Shown here piece after piece: positions 14,271 through 21,963 of a DNA stretch of 24,309 nt. The position numbers were made by a program, and so were the translations under genes. Location of the stretch: the NCBI GenBank assembly GCA_003229915.1, contig QIGA01000267.1, positions 1 to 24,309 of the forward strand, in the 5' to 3' direction. The notes under the pieces are model-generated. The model did not search any database. It was not told the DNA's origin and saw nothing but the letters and a program-made list of their open reading frames with translations. The stretch comes from Chloroflexota bacterium. GTDB lineage: Bacteria > Chloroflexota > Dehalococcoidia > SZUA-161. Each line of letters starts with the position of its first letter. Position 1 is the stretch's first letter.

Positions 14271-14280
14271 GGAGGTGCGG

Positions 14281-14991
14281 CTAGACACTCCTTATGGCCT
14301 CTGTCAACTTCACATCACCGGTGTAAATCGCGCGTCCCACGATAGCTCCTTCTACTCCCAGTTTGGCGAGCCTGGTCAGATGCTCTACTGAGCTTATCCC
14401 CCCGGCAGCGATAACGGGGATGCTTACCTGCGAGAGCAGCTCGGCAACCGCTTCGAAGTTAGGGCTGGTGAGCGTGCCGTCACGGCCGATGTCGGTGTAT
14501 ATAAAACGTCTCGCGCCGAGGCCGATCATCCTGGCAGCCAGCTCGCCGGCTGTGGTGCTTGACTGCTGAAGCCAGCCGCGGGTGGCCACCCAGCCGTCGC
14601 GGGCATCTATGCCGATGATGATCTGCTCACCGTACCTACGACATGCTTTGTCAACCAACTCAGGGTTCTCAACTGCCACCGTGCCCAGAATAGCTCTACC
14701 GACTCCCAGATTCAGCAGGTGTTCTATGGTCTCCAGGCTTCGCACGCCGCCGCCTACCTGAACGGGGATATCTACCGCAGTCACTATCTTCTCAATGGCG
14801 TCGAGATTGCGCAGCTCGCCCTTGGCTGCGCCATCAAGGTCCACCAGGTGCAGCCGCCTGGCCCCCTCGGACTGCCAGCGCAGGGCTATCGATACAGGAT
14901 CATCGGAGAAAACCGTCTCCTTCTCATAATCGCCCTGGTAAAGGCGAACACACTTCCCGTTTCTGAGGTCTATGGCTGGTATTATCTCCAT
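14281..14991 (-). CDS. hisA: ProFAR isomerase HisA
   Basis: HisA catalyses the Amadori rearrangement of ProFAR to PRFAR in histidine synthesis. The 236-residue (beta/alpha)8 barrel begins MEIIPAIDLRNGKCVRLYQGD with catalytic D8. The second catalytic aspartate is D129 in IGIDARDG, and the phosphate-binding loops are QVGGGVRS and AAGGIS. Full-length members are about 240 residues, so it is complete. hisI lies downstream on the same strand; the other his genes are not in the window. A -10-like TAGAAT sits upstream at 15041-15036, but its -35 is poor. Confidence 0.96.
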   Translation of the reverse strand: MEIIPAIDLRNGKCVRLYQGDYEKETVFSDDPVSIALRWQSEGARRLHLVDLDGAAKGELRNLDAIEKIVTAVDIPVQVGGGVRSLETIEHLLNLGVGRAILGTVAVENPELVDKACRRYGEQIIIGIDARDGWVATRGWLQQSSTTAGELAARMIGLGARRFIYTDIGRDGTLTSPNFEAVAELLSQVSIPVIAAGGISSVEHLTRLAKLGVEGAIVGRAIYTGDVKLTEAIRSV

Positions 14992-15120
14992 TGCTTCAGG
15001 TCAGTCCTTCAAGAAACCCAGCTACGTGCTGGTTCATTCTAACATAAGTCTGAACAGGCAACTAGCTCTCAGAATTCAGGGAAGGTGGATGGGGGGAACG
15101 AAGTTTGGCCTATGCTGTAA

Positions 15121-15181
15121 TGGTAGCGTTGCCACACCTGTGGCAACGAAGTCTGCGTCGTGACGGGAGTCACGACGCTAC
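15121..15181. repeat. Double-hairpin palindromic element
   Basis: Two perfect 10-bp stems stand side by side. CGTTGCCACA (15127-15136) pairs with TGTGGCAACG (15139-15148) around 2 bases. GCGTCGTGAC (15155-15164) pairs with GTCACGACGC (15169-15178) around 4 bases. The outer ends, GTAGCG (15123-15128) and CGCTAC (15176-15181), are also complementary. No T-run follows on either strand, so it is not a classical terminator; it lies downstream of pheT and upstream of hisA. It resembles a paired REP (BIME-like) unit. Confidence 0.7.
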
Positions 15182-15232
15182 ACTTGAACGATATGGATAT
15201 TTGCAGGTGGTAAGAATCTTGGGGTGAGTAGC

Positions 15233-17635
15233 CTAGCTTCTCAGGGTGGCGCCGAGCTCCTGCTGCAGCCGCTCTATTATCTTCTGTTGCGTACGGTTGA
15301 CCTCTTCATCAGTGAGGGTACGTTCCAATGATTGGAAGCGTATGGAGAAGGCCAGCGATTTCTTGCCTTGGGGCACCTTGTCGCCGCTATATACATCGAA
15401 AAGGGTAACCTGGCTCACCAGCGGGAAACTTTGGATGATACCTTGTACTTTGCTTGCTGCGATATCGGCGTCCACTACCAGTGCGAGGTCGCGGGCGATT
15501 TCAGGGTAGCGGGGAATGGGTTGATATCGAAGCACCCCCTCAGTGAGAGGCAGCAGCTTCACCAGGTCAACCTCGAAGAAGATGACCGGCTGGGAAGAGA
15601 TATCGAAGAGCGCAGCCGTTCTGGGATGAACCTCTCCCAAAACCCCTAACTTTTGCCCTGCCGCGGCTACTGCTGCTGTTCTCCCCGGGATCAGGTTCGG
15701 GTCTTCGGCTGGCACGAAGCTCACTTCGACCCGAAGTCGGCTGAAGAGTGTCTCCAGGATGCCTTTGGCGTCGAAGAAACCGAGCTTATCCTCTCCCGAA
15801 AGCCATGAGCGATCGAACCGAAGGCCACCCAGAACACCGGCCAGCATCTCTTTTTCGTCAGGAAGGTCATTCTCCCTGGGAGAGTATACCCTGCCCACCT
15901 CGAACAACCTGATGCTGTTCTGTTCATGTCTCTCGTTTGCAGAGAAGGAGGCCAGCAGACTGCCGCTGAGGCTGGTGCGCAGGTATTCCTGCTCCAGGCT
16001 CATTGGGTTGGCTACTTTTAGAGCGGCGCCGACCTTACGCTGTGGGTCTATCTTGTCCAGCATCGCCTGGCTGGTCAGAGAGTAGGTAATCACCTCCTGC
16101 ATACCGCATCCGACGAGGATGTCGCGAGCAAAATCCTTCAGCGTAAGCAGAGGCGCTGGCATGTGCTCGGGAACCTCGCCGCGTAGCATTGTGGTGGGGA
16201 TCTCATCATAGCCAATGATGCGCGCTATCTCCTCGATAATATCATCGGCCAACTGGATATCGGTCCGCCAGTAGGGGACTGCTACCGAGAGGTCGCCGGC
16301 GGCCCCCGCCAACTCGCTGCTGAATCCCAGAGACGCCAGCACCTCCTGGACGCGCCCTGTCTCAAACTCCAGGCCCAAAACCCGACTAATACGTTCTTGG
16401 GGAAGCAGGATCGGCTTCTTCTCTCTCTTCCCCGGGTAGACATCGACTATGCCTTTAGCTGCCTTGCCTCCTGCCAGCTCTGTCAGGAGCTGGGTTGCGC
16501 GGCGCAATGCTATCGGCGCGAGGTCAGGGCTGATACTCTTTTCAAAGCGGGATGAAGCCTCACTGCGCAGGTTCAGTTTCGCAGAGGTGCGCCTGATGCT
16601 TGGACCGTTGAAGTTCGCTGACTCCAAAAGGATCGAGGTTGTTGTATCGATCACCTCGCTATCGGCGCCTCCCATCACGCCAGCGAGGGCAATAGGGTCT
16701 TTCTCATCGGCGATGATAAGCATATCTTGGTTCAGGCCTCTCTTTATTCCATCGATGGTGAACAGGGACTCGCCAGCCTTCGCCTGGCGCACGATCACTT
16801 TCTTACCTTTGATCTGCTCGTAGTCGAATGCATGGAGAGGCTGTCCATACTCCAGCATTACGTAGTTGGTGATGTCCACGATGTTGCTTATGGGGCGCAT
16901 GCCACTGGCGAGGAGCCGCTGCTGCATCCACTGTGGTGATGGGCCTATTGTGACGTTGGTTATCAGGCTGGCGCAGTATCTGGGGCAGAGGTCCGGGTCG
17001 GCGATCTCAACCGAAACCCACTCCTCGACTAATGACTCTGGCTCCTCATAGCTTATGTCGGGTATATGAGTGTCCTGGCCAGTCAGCGCCGCCACCTCCC
17101 GGGCGATGCCGATCACCGATAGGCAGTCGGGACGATTGGGGGTTGTTGAGAGGTCAAGGATAGTGTCACCCAGATATTGGTCGAGGGGCGTTCCCACAGG
17201 GGCTTCAGGGGGGAGAACCATAATCCCCTCGTGATGGTCGGAGATACCTAACTCCTTCTCTGAGCAGACCATACCCTCCGATCTTACGCCGCGAATCTTA
17301 GCGGGTTTCAGTTTTTCCAGCTTGCCAGTATGCCCGTCGATGAGCTGGGCGTCCACTCGGGCGAAGGGGACCTTCTGGCCTTCCTCGAGATTGGGAGCGC
17401 CGGTGACGACTGTTGTGCTTTCCTCTCCCAGATCGATGGTCGCAAGCAGGAGGCGGTCGGCGTTGGGGTGCTTCTCCAGGGCTACCACTTGACCCACGGA
17501 AATACCCTCCCAACCAGCGCCCACAATCTCTACCTTGTCGACCTCCGTTCCCGACATGGTCAGCTTCTCAGACAGCTCTGGGGCGGGCAGAGATAGGTTG
17601 ACATAATGCTGAAGCCAATTGAGGGAGACTTTCAT
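15233..17635 (-). CDS. pheT: Phenylalanyl-tRNA synthetase beta subunit
   Basis: PheT pairs with PheS as an alpha2-beta2 enzyme charging tRNA-Phe. The 800-residue protein begins MKVSLNWLQHYV. It carries an EMAP-II-like tRNA-binding domain (about 40-150), the B3/B4 editing domain (about 210-385), B5 (about 400-475), and a C-terminal ferredoxin-like anticodon-binding domain (about 705-800, RYPEIARDLALVVD). The length is normal for the family. It starts 2 bases after the pheS TAG with no clear Shine-Dalgarno, so translation is probably coupled to pheS. No terminator is seen after it; the double hairpin at 15121-15181 may serve as a 3' end. Confidence 0.97.
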   Translation of the reverse strand: MKVSLNWLQHYVNLSLPAPELSEKLTMSGTEVDKVEIVGAGWEGISVGQVVALEKHPNADRLLLATIDLGEESTTVVTGAPNLEEGQKVPFARVDAQLIDGHTGKLEKLKPAKIRGVRSEGMVCSEKELGISDHHEGIMVLPPEAPVGTPLDQYLGDTILDLSTTPNRPDCLSVIGIAREVAALTGQDTHIPDISYEEPESLVEEWVSVEIADPDLCPRYCASLITNVTIGPSPQWMQQRLLASGMRPISNIVDITNYVMLEYGQPLHAFDYEQIKGKKVIVRQAKAGESLFTIDGIKRGLNQDMLIIADEKDPIALAGVMGGADSEVIDTTTSILLESANFNGPSIRRTSAKLNLRSEASSRFEKSISPDLAPIALRRATQLLTELAGGKAAKGIVDVYPGKREKKPILLPQERISRVLGLEFETGRVQEVLASLGFSSELAGAAGDLSVAVPYWRTDIQLADDIIEEIARIIGYDEIPTTMLRGEVPEHMPAPLLTLKDFARDILVGCGMQEVITYSLTSQAMLDKIDPQRKVGAALKVANPMSLEQEYLRTSLSGSLLASFSANERHEQNSIRLFEVGRVYSPRENDLPDEKEMLAGVLGGLRFDRSWLSGEDKLGFFDAKGILETLFSRLRVEVSFVPAEDPNLIPGRTAAVAAAGQKLGVLGEVHPRTAALFDISSQPVIFFEVDLVKLLPLTEGVLRYQPIPRYPEIARDLALVVDADIAASKVQGIIQSFPLVSQVTLFDVYSGDKVPQGKKSLAFSIRFQSLERTLTDEEVNRTQQKIIERLQQELGATLRS

Positions 17636-17637
17636 AA

Positions 17638-18678
17638 CTAAAACTGCCGCAGAAATCTCAGGTCGTTCGAGTAAAAGAGGCGGATGTCATCGATGCCGTG
17701 CTTGAGCATAAGCATACGCTCCACCCCCAGGCCGAATGCGAAGCCGGTATAGACCTCAGGGTCATAGTTCACCCTGCGCAGGACCTCGGGATGAACCATG
17801 CCCGCGCCCAGTATCTCTATCCAGCCGCTACCTGAGCAGAGCTGACAACCGCCGCCATTGCACAGGAAGCAGTCGATGGCCATCTCAACACCGGGCTCAA
17901 CAAAGGGGAAATAGTCGCATCTGAATCGCACCGTCCTCTCTTCGCCGAACAGGCGCTTGGCGAACTCGAAAAGGGTGCCCTTGAGGTCAGCGAGCGTGAT
18001 ATTCCTGTCCACAGCGAACCCTTCGATCTGGTAGAACATGGACTCGTGAGTAGCATCGGTAGCTTCGTACCGATAGACTTTGCCGGGGACTATCACCCGT
18101 ACTGGGGGGCGTCGGGACTCCATAACGCGAATTTGCATCGGGGAGGTATGGGTCCGGAGCAGCATCGGCCGCTGACCATCTGCCGTCTCGGAGTCCATCC
18201 ACAAAGTGTCCCACATATCACGGGCGGGATGATCCTGCGGGATGTTGAGCGCCTCGAAGTTGTAGTAATCCCACTCTACGTCCGGCCCCTCAACCACCCC
18301 GAAACCCATAGTCGTGAAGATGTCGCAGATCTGGCGCAGCATCTGAGTTGTGGGGTGCAATCGACCTAGGGTGGGGGGATAACCGGGCAGGGTTACGTCG
18401 AGCCGCCCCCGCTCGATAGATCGCGCTATCTCCGACTCGCTGACTGCCTCTTTCTTGAGTGCCAGCGCCTTTTCCAGGAAGGCCCTGAGCTCATTGGCGG
18501 CTGCCCCTGTTGCTCGTTTCTCCTCGAGGGACAGATTCGCCAATCTACGTAAGATTTCGGTCAGGGCGCTTTTTCTGCCCAGATAGCGAATGCGCCAAGC
18601 CTCGAGGTCGCTGGGGCTATCGATGCTATCGAGCTCATTGATCGCTTTTGCGCGGAGCTCTTCAAGCTTGGCTTTCAT
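17638..18678 (-). CDS. pheS: Phenylalanyl-tRNA synthetase alpha subunit
   Basis: The 346-residue catalytic subunit has an N-terminal coiled coil (about 1-85) and a class II core. Motif 2 lies around GKVYRYEATDATHESMFYQIEG, and motif 3 is GFAFGLGVERMLMLKHGIDDIR. The glycine- and cysteine-rich CFLCNGGGCQLCSGSGW segment (about 270-286) is typical of many PheS proteins. Its first 17 bases overlap the end of rplT. No T-box or pheM-like attenuator precedes it. Confidence 0.97.
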   Translation of the reverse strand: MKAKLEELRAKAINELDSIDSPSDLEAWRIRYLGRKSALTEILRRLANLSLEEKRATGAAANELRAFLEKALALKKEAVSESEIARSIERGRLDVTLPGYPPTLGRLHPTTQMLRQICDIFTTMGFGVVEGPDVEWDYYNFEALNIPQDHPARDMWDTLWMDSETADGQRPMLLRTHTSPMQIRVMESRRPPVRVIVPGKVYRYEATDATHESMFYQIEGFAVDRNITLADLKGTLFEFAKRLFGEERTVRFRCDYFPFVEPGVEMAIDCFLCNGGGCQLCSGSGWIEILGAGMVHPEVLRRVNYDPEVYTGFAFGLGVERMLMLKHGIDDIRLFYSNDLRFLRQF

Positions 18679-19039
18679 TTACTTGCTGAACATTCTCCTT
18701 GGCTACTGCTACCAACCGGGCGAAGGCAGCAGGGTCAGTTACCGCTATCTCGGCGAGTATCTTTCGATCCAAAACTACCCCAGCTTTACACAGTCCCTCA
18801 ATAAACCTGCTGTAGGAAAGCCCTTCAAGCCTTGTTGCCGCGTTGATTCGGGCTATCCATAGTCGGCGCATGTCTCCTTTGCGCTCTCGGCGGTGGCGGT
18901 AGGCGTACGACAGTGACTTCAGCATAGACTCATGGGCTCGTCGGTAAAGTGAGCGCTTGGTGGCTCTGTGACCCTTTGTCAGCTTCAGTACCTTCTTGTG
19001 GCGGTGGTGGGTTGTTACGCCACCTTTTACACGGGGCAA
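18662..19039 (-). CDS. rplT: 50S ribosomal protein L20
   Basis: The 125-residue basic protein starts MPRVKGGVTTHHRHKKVLK and contains RINAATRLEGLSYSRFIEGL, the L20 core that organises 23S rRNA. L20 is a known repressor of the infC-rpmI-rplT message in other bacteria, but the short leader before infC leaves no room for the long L20-binding structure. It lies 44 bases after rpmI and overlaps pheS by 17 bases. Confidence 0.97.
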   Translation of the reverse strand: MPRVKGGVTTHHRHKKVLKLTKGHRATKRSLYRRAHESMLKSLSYAYRHRRERKGDMRRLWIARINAATRLEGLSYSRFIEGLCKAGVVLDRKILAEIAVTDPAAFARLVAVAKENVQQVNESQA

Positions 19040-19083
19040 GGGAATCCTCCTGCGCTAAAATGTTGGGACTGGGCCCATTGTCC

Positions 19084-19281
19084 TCAGATCCCCGGCAGCA
19101 TCCTTCTTATCCGCTGCCTTGCTGTAGGGTGGAGAGGTAGGGTCTCATCATACAGCCGTCTCACCCGTTTGGGCTTCTTGCGGCGCAAGTGGCTCTTGCC
19201 GATCTTAACGCGCCTGATCTTGCCACTGCCGGTGATATGGAAACGGGCCTTAGCCCCTTTATGGGTCTTGATCTTAGGCAT
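19084..19281 (-). CDS. rpmI: 50S ribosomal protein L35
   Basis: The 65-residue protein begins MPKIKTHKGAKARFHITGSGKI and has KSHLRRKKPKRVRRL, the usual L35 signature. The start at ATG 19281 is set by AGAGG 6 bases upstream and by the family N terminus, in preference to TTG 19287. It overlaps the infC 3' end by 8 bases, so translation is probably coupled. Confidence 0.96.
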   Translation of the reverse strand: MPKIKTHKGAKARFHITGSGKIRRVKIGKSHLRRKKPKRVRRLYDETLPLHPTARQRIRRMLPGI

Positions 19282-19858
19282 CTGCAACCTCTTCTGTCTT
19301 TTCCTTCTTCACTTTCTTCGCTGGCGTGGGAGAGAGGATCATTGACATCGAGCGTCCCTCTATCGAGGCTGACCTCTCCACACTCGCCTTGTCAGCGAGA
19401 GTGTCGGCCACATTGTCTAGCAGTTCCTTCCCCAGTTGGGGGTGGGAGATTTCACGGCCGCGGAAGAGCACTAGAACCTTGACCTTATTGCCCTTATCGA
19501 GGAGCTTGCCCACCAGCGCCATCTTGAACTCCAGGTCATGCCTGCCCGTCTTCGGGCGAAACCGAACCTGTCTTACTGAGACAGTCGCTTGTCGCTTGTG
19601 GGCCTCTCTCTCTTTCTTCTGTTGTTCGTACTTGAACTTGCCATAGTCAAGTAAACGGCAGACTGGCGGTTCAGCGGCGGGCGCCACCTCTACGAGATCG
19701 GTACCGCTCTCACGAGCAAGTTTGATAGCCTCAATCGTAGGCATCAAACCGAGCTGCTCACCAGCTTCTCCGACCACACGGACCTCCCTGGCCCTGATCA
19801 TTCCGTTGATGCGATACTGTTTGCTTACGCGCTCCCGCGCAGTGTAGTGTTTAACTAT
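19274..19858 (-). CDS. infC: Translation initiation factor IF-3, probable ATA start codon
   Basis: IF3 keeps 30S subunits free and rejects wrong start codons. Both domains are present: the N domain with AREVRVVGEAGEQLG, and the C domain with RQVRFRPKTGRHDLEFK, ending in a lysine-rich tail. ATG 19801 would begin inside the conserved YRINGxIRAREVR block and cut off SKQYRIN, so translation must start upstream. That upstream frame back to its TAG stop has no ATG, GTG, TTG, ATT or usable ATC. ATA at 19858-19856, 9 bases after GGGAGGAG, is the best candidate and gives 194 residues. infC uses rare AUN starts (AUU in E. coli) for autoregulation, so an AUA here is biologically sensible. thrS is upstream and rpmI overlaps the end. 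Confidence 0.93.
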   Translation of the reverse strand: MVKHYTARERVSKQYRINGMIRAREVRVVGEAGEQLGLMPTIEAIKLARESGTDLVEVAPAAEPPVCRLLDYGKFKYEQQKKEREAHKRQATVSVRQVRFRPKTGRHDLEFKMALVGKLLDKGNKVKVLVLFRGREISHPQLGKELLDNVADTLADKASVERSASIEGRSMSMILSPTPAKKVKKEKTEEVADA

Positions 19859-19867
19859 ACTACTACT

Positions 19868-19872
19868 CCTCC
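19868..19872 (-). promoter_or_regulatory. Shine-Dalgarno site that places the infC start upstream
   Basis: GGAGG on the minus strand lies 9 bases before ATA 19858 and 66 bases before ATG 19801. It can serve the upstream start but not the ATG. Confidence 0.65.
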
Positions 19873-19891
19873 CAAAAACAAGCTAGCATTC

Positions 19892-19920
19892 CTTATAACA
19901 CAATCTACGAAAGAAATCAA
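19892..19920 (-). promoter_or_regulatory. Internal promoter for infC-rpmI-rplT-pheST
   Basis: On the minus strand, -35 TTGATT (19920-19915) and -10 TATAAG (19897-19892) are separated by 17 bases. The -35 overlaps the thrS stop codon. The predicted start near 19885 gives a leader of about 27 bases before ATA 19858. Confidence 0.6.
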
Positions 19921-21668
19921 ACGGTCTCCTTTGCATCCACTGCTGACTTTACCATGGACTTGAACTCGGGGACGGACACCCCCCTTATGTTCTGGCCGTT
20001 ACGAAGCCGGACCGATACTGTGGAGTTGTTCATCTCCTCGTTGCCGATGATTAACATGTACGGAACCTTCTGCAGTTGGGCGTCGCGTATCTTCAGGTTC
20101 ATCCGCTCGCTGCGTTCGTCTACCTCAACCCTGATCCCTTCACTCCTGAGTTGGAGCGCAACTTCACGGGCATAGTCCAGATTCGCGTCGGTTATGGGGA
20201 TTACCGCCGCCTGCACCGGAGCGAGCCATATTGGGAATGCGCCCCCGTAGTGCTCTATGAGACAGCCCAGGAAGCGTTCCATGCTGCCGAGCACCGTGCG
20301 GTGTATCATGACCACCCGGTGCTCAAGTCCGTCATCCCCGATGTAGTTGACGTCGAACCGCTCGGGGAGGTTAAAATCCACCTGGATAGTTGGCCCCTGC
20401 CATGTTCGTCCCAGGGAATCCTCGAGGGATATGTCGATTTTAGGGCCGTAGAACACACCCTCTCCAGGGTCAATGACGTAGTCTATTTGAAGGCGCTCAA
20501 GGGATCTCTGCAAGGTTTCCGTTGCCTGATCCCAGACCTCAATGGTGCCTGCATATTTCTCAGGGCGTGTGGACAGCATGACCTCATAGTCGTTGAAGCC
20601 GAAGCTCTGGAGCATGAAGCAGGCGAATTCCACTACTCCGACCACCTCGTCCTCCAGTTGGTCAGGGTGGCAGAAGATATGGGCATCGTCCTGGGTGAAG
20701 CCCCGTACTCGGGTCAGGCCATGGAGAACACCCGATCTCTCCCAGCGGTAAACAGTGCCCAGCTCCGCCCAGCGCAACGGCAGTTGCCGATAGCTACGGA
20801 GCTGGGTCTTGTAGATAAGGATGTGCCCCGGGCAATTCATGGGCTTCACCAGGTAGCTTTGTCCTTCGATGTCTATGGGCGGGTACATGCTGTCCTGGTA
20901 GAATTCCCAATGTCCGCTGCTCTTCCAAAGGTCGATCTTGGCGATGTGGGGTATGTACACGATGTCATAACCACGCTTGGAGTGTTCGCTTCTCCAGAAG
21001 TCCTCGATTATGCTGCGGATGGTGGCTCCTTTTGGGTGCCAGTAGACCAGCCCTGCTCCTGCCTCTTCGTGGATGCTGAACAGGTCAAGCGCTTTGCCCA
21101 GCTTTCTATGGTCGCGCTTCGCTGCCTCCTCCAGCCTCTTCAGGGAGCTTTCCAACTCATCCTTGGTCTCGAAAGCGGTGCCGTAGATCCGTTGCAGCAT
21201 TGGGCGGAGTTCATTTCCCCTCCAGTAGGCGCCGGCTATGCTCAGCAGTTTGAAGGCTTTTACCTCTCCCGTGGACGCTACGTGAGGACCCCGGCACAAG
21301 TCGACGAATGAACCCTGGCGGTAGACAGTCGCTGTCTCATCATCCAGTTCATCGATCAACTCAAGTTTATAGGGCTGTGAGCTGAATATCTCGCGGGCGG
21401 TATCTTTGTTCGTCTCTTCATGGAGAAAGGGGGAATCCGAAGCTATGATTTCGCGCATTTTGGTCTCGATGACACTAAGGTCTTCTGGTGTGAGTGATCG
21501 TGGCAGGTCGAAATCGTAGTAGAAGCCCTCGGAGGTGGCGGGGCCTATGCCCAGTTCAACCTGAGGGAACAGTGAGGATACCGCCTCAGCCATGATGTGA
21601 GCAGCCGAGTGGCGCACGACCTCAAGGCGTTCTACTTTTTTAGCGTCATTCGTATTCTTGGCTGTCAA
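19917..21668 (-). CDS. thrS: Threonyl-tRNA synthetase lacking the TGS domain
   Basis: The 583-residue enzyme charges tRNA-Thr. It starts almost directly at the editing (SAD) domain, with HSAAH (20-24) plus C125 and H129 (DLCRGPH) as editing-site residues. The class II core with zinc ligands C279 (PMNCPGH), H330 and H455 follows, then the C-terminal anticodon-binding domain (about 475-580). Typical bacterial ThrRS is about 640 residues with an N-terminal TGS domain of about 60; that domain is absent here. The start is TTG 21668 with GAGGGT 6 bases upstream; no TGS-like sequence can precede it, because tRNA-Val begins about 120 bases upstream. No T-box leader is seen. It is the first protein gene of the thrS-infC-rpmI-rplT-pheS-pheT cluster. 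Confidence 0.96.
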   Translation of the reverse strand: MTAKNTNDAKKVERLEVVRHSAAHIMAEAVSSLFPQVELGIGPATSEGFYYDFDLPRSLTPEDLSVIETKMREIIASDSPFLHEETNKDTAREIFSSQPYKLELIDELDDETATVYRQGSFVDLCRGPHVASTGEVKAFKLLSIAGAYWRGNELRPMLQRIYGTAFETKDELESSLKRLEEAAKRDHRKLGKALDLFSIHEEAGAGLVYWHPKGATIRSIIEDFWRSEHSKRGYDIVYIPHIAKIDLWKSSGHWEFYQDSMYPPIDIEGQSYLVKPMNCPGHILIYKTQLRSYRQLPLRWAELGTVYRWERSGVLHGLTRVRGFTQDDAHIFCHPDQLEDEVVGVVEFACFMLQSFGFNDYEVMLSTRPEKYAGTIEVWDQATETLQRSLERLQIDYVIDPGEGVFYGPKIDISLEDSLGRTWQGPTIQVDFNLPERFDVNYIGDDGLEHRVVMIHRTVLGSMERFLGCLIEHYGGAFPIWLAPVQAAVIPITDANLDYAREVALQLRSEGIRVEVDERSERMNLKIRDAQLQKVPYMLIIGNEEMNNSTVSVRLRNGQNIRGVSVPEFKSMVKSAVDAKETV

Positions 21669-21785
21669 CGCAAACCCTCACGCTCAATCTGAAAACGGAA
21701 CCTCCCGCCCGTATAGAACGAGAGGCTTCAATGGTTCTACACTACTATGTTCAACCGAGATTGATACAAGTTCATTCCAAAACAA

Positions 21786-21858
21786 TGGGCGATACTGGAT
21801 TTGAACCAGTGACCTCTGCGATGTCAACGCAGCGCTCTAACCCCTGAGCTAACCGCCC
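21786..21858 (-). tRNA. tRNA-Val (GAC anticodon)
   Basis: On the minus strand the acceptor arms GGGCGGT and ATCGCCC pair, with one G-U. The D arm is GCTC/GAGC, the anticodon stem is CTGCG/CGCAG around loop TTGACAT (anticodon GAC), and the T arm is ACTGG/CCAGT around TTCAAAT. The discriminator base is A and CCA is not encoded. It is 73 bases long. The promoter at 21875-21903 fires directly into it, and thrS follows on the same strand, so the two may be co-transcribed. Confidence 0.95.
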
Positions 21859-21874
21859 TTAACGTATCATCCAA

Positions 21875-21903
21875 AATATAGTCCAAAGCCTCGATTTTGT
21901 CAA
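21875..21903 (-). promoter_or_regulatory. Promoter of tRNA-Val (and probably thrS)
   Basis: On the minus strand, -35 TTGACA (21903-21898, perfect) and -10 TATATT (21880-21875) are separated by 17 bases. The predicted start is a few bases before the tRNA 5' end. No other convincing promoter lies between the tRNA and thrS. Confidence 0.75.
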
Positions 21904-21912
21904 CGTGTTAGC

Positions 21913-21942
21913 TTGACACTGAGGTTCAACATAAGTTAGAAT
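21913..21942 (+). promoter_or_regulatory. Promoter of the bifunctional-nuclease gene
   Basis: -35 TTGACA (21913-21918, perfect) and -10 TAGAAT (21937-21942) are separated by 18 bases. It lies back to back with the tRNA-Val promoter; the two -35 boxes form TGTCAA-N9-TTGACA (21898-21918). Confidence 0.65.
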
Positions 21943-21963
21943 ATGGGCGCGTGGGGGCGTGGT

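Noticed and set aside
19859..19916. Long L20-binding leader before infC.
   Set aside because: Only 58 bases separate thrS and infC, too short for the known leader structures, and no matching fold is seen.
20076..21311. A 411-codon open frame on the plus strand.
   Set aside because: It is antisense to thrS, with no family signature and no ribosome binding site.
21669..21785. T-box riboswitch before thrS.
   Set aside because: The 117-base gap holds no T-box sequence, specifier stem or terminator hairpin.
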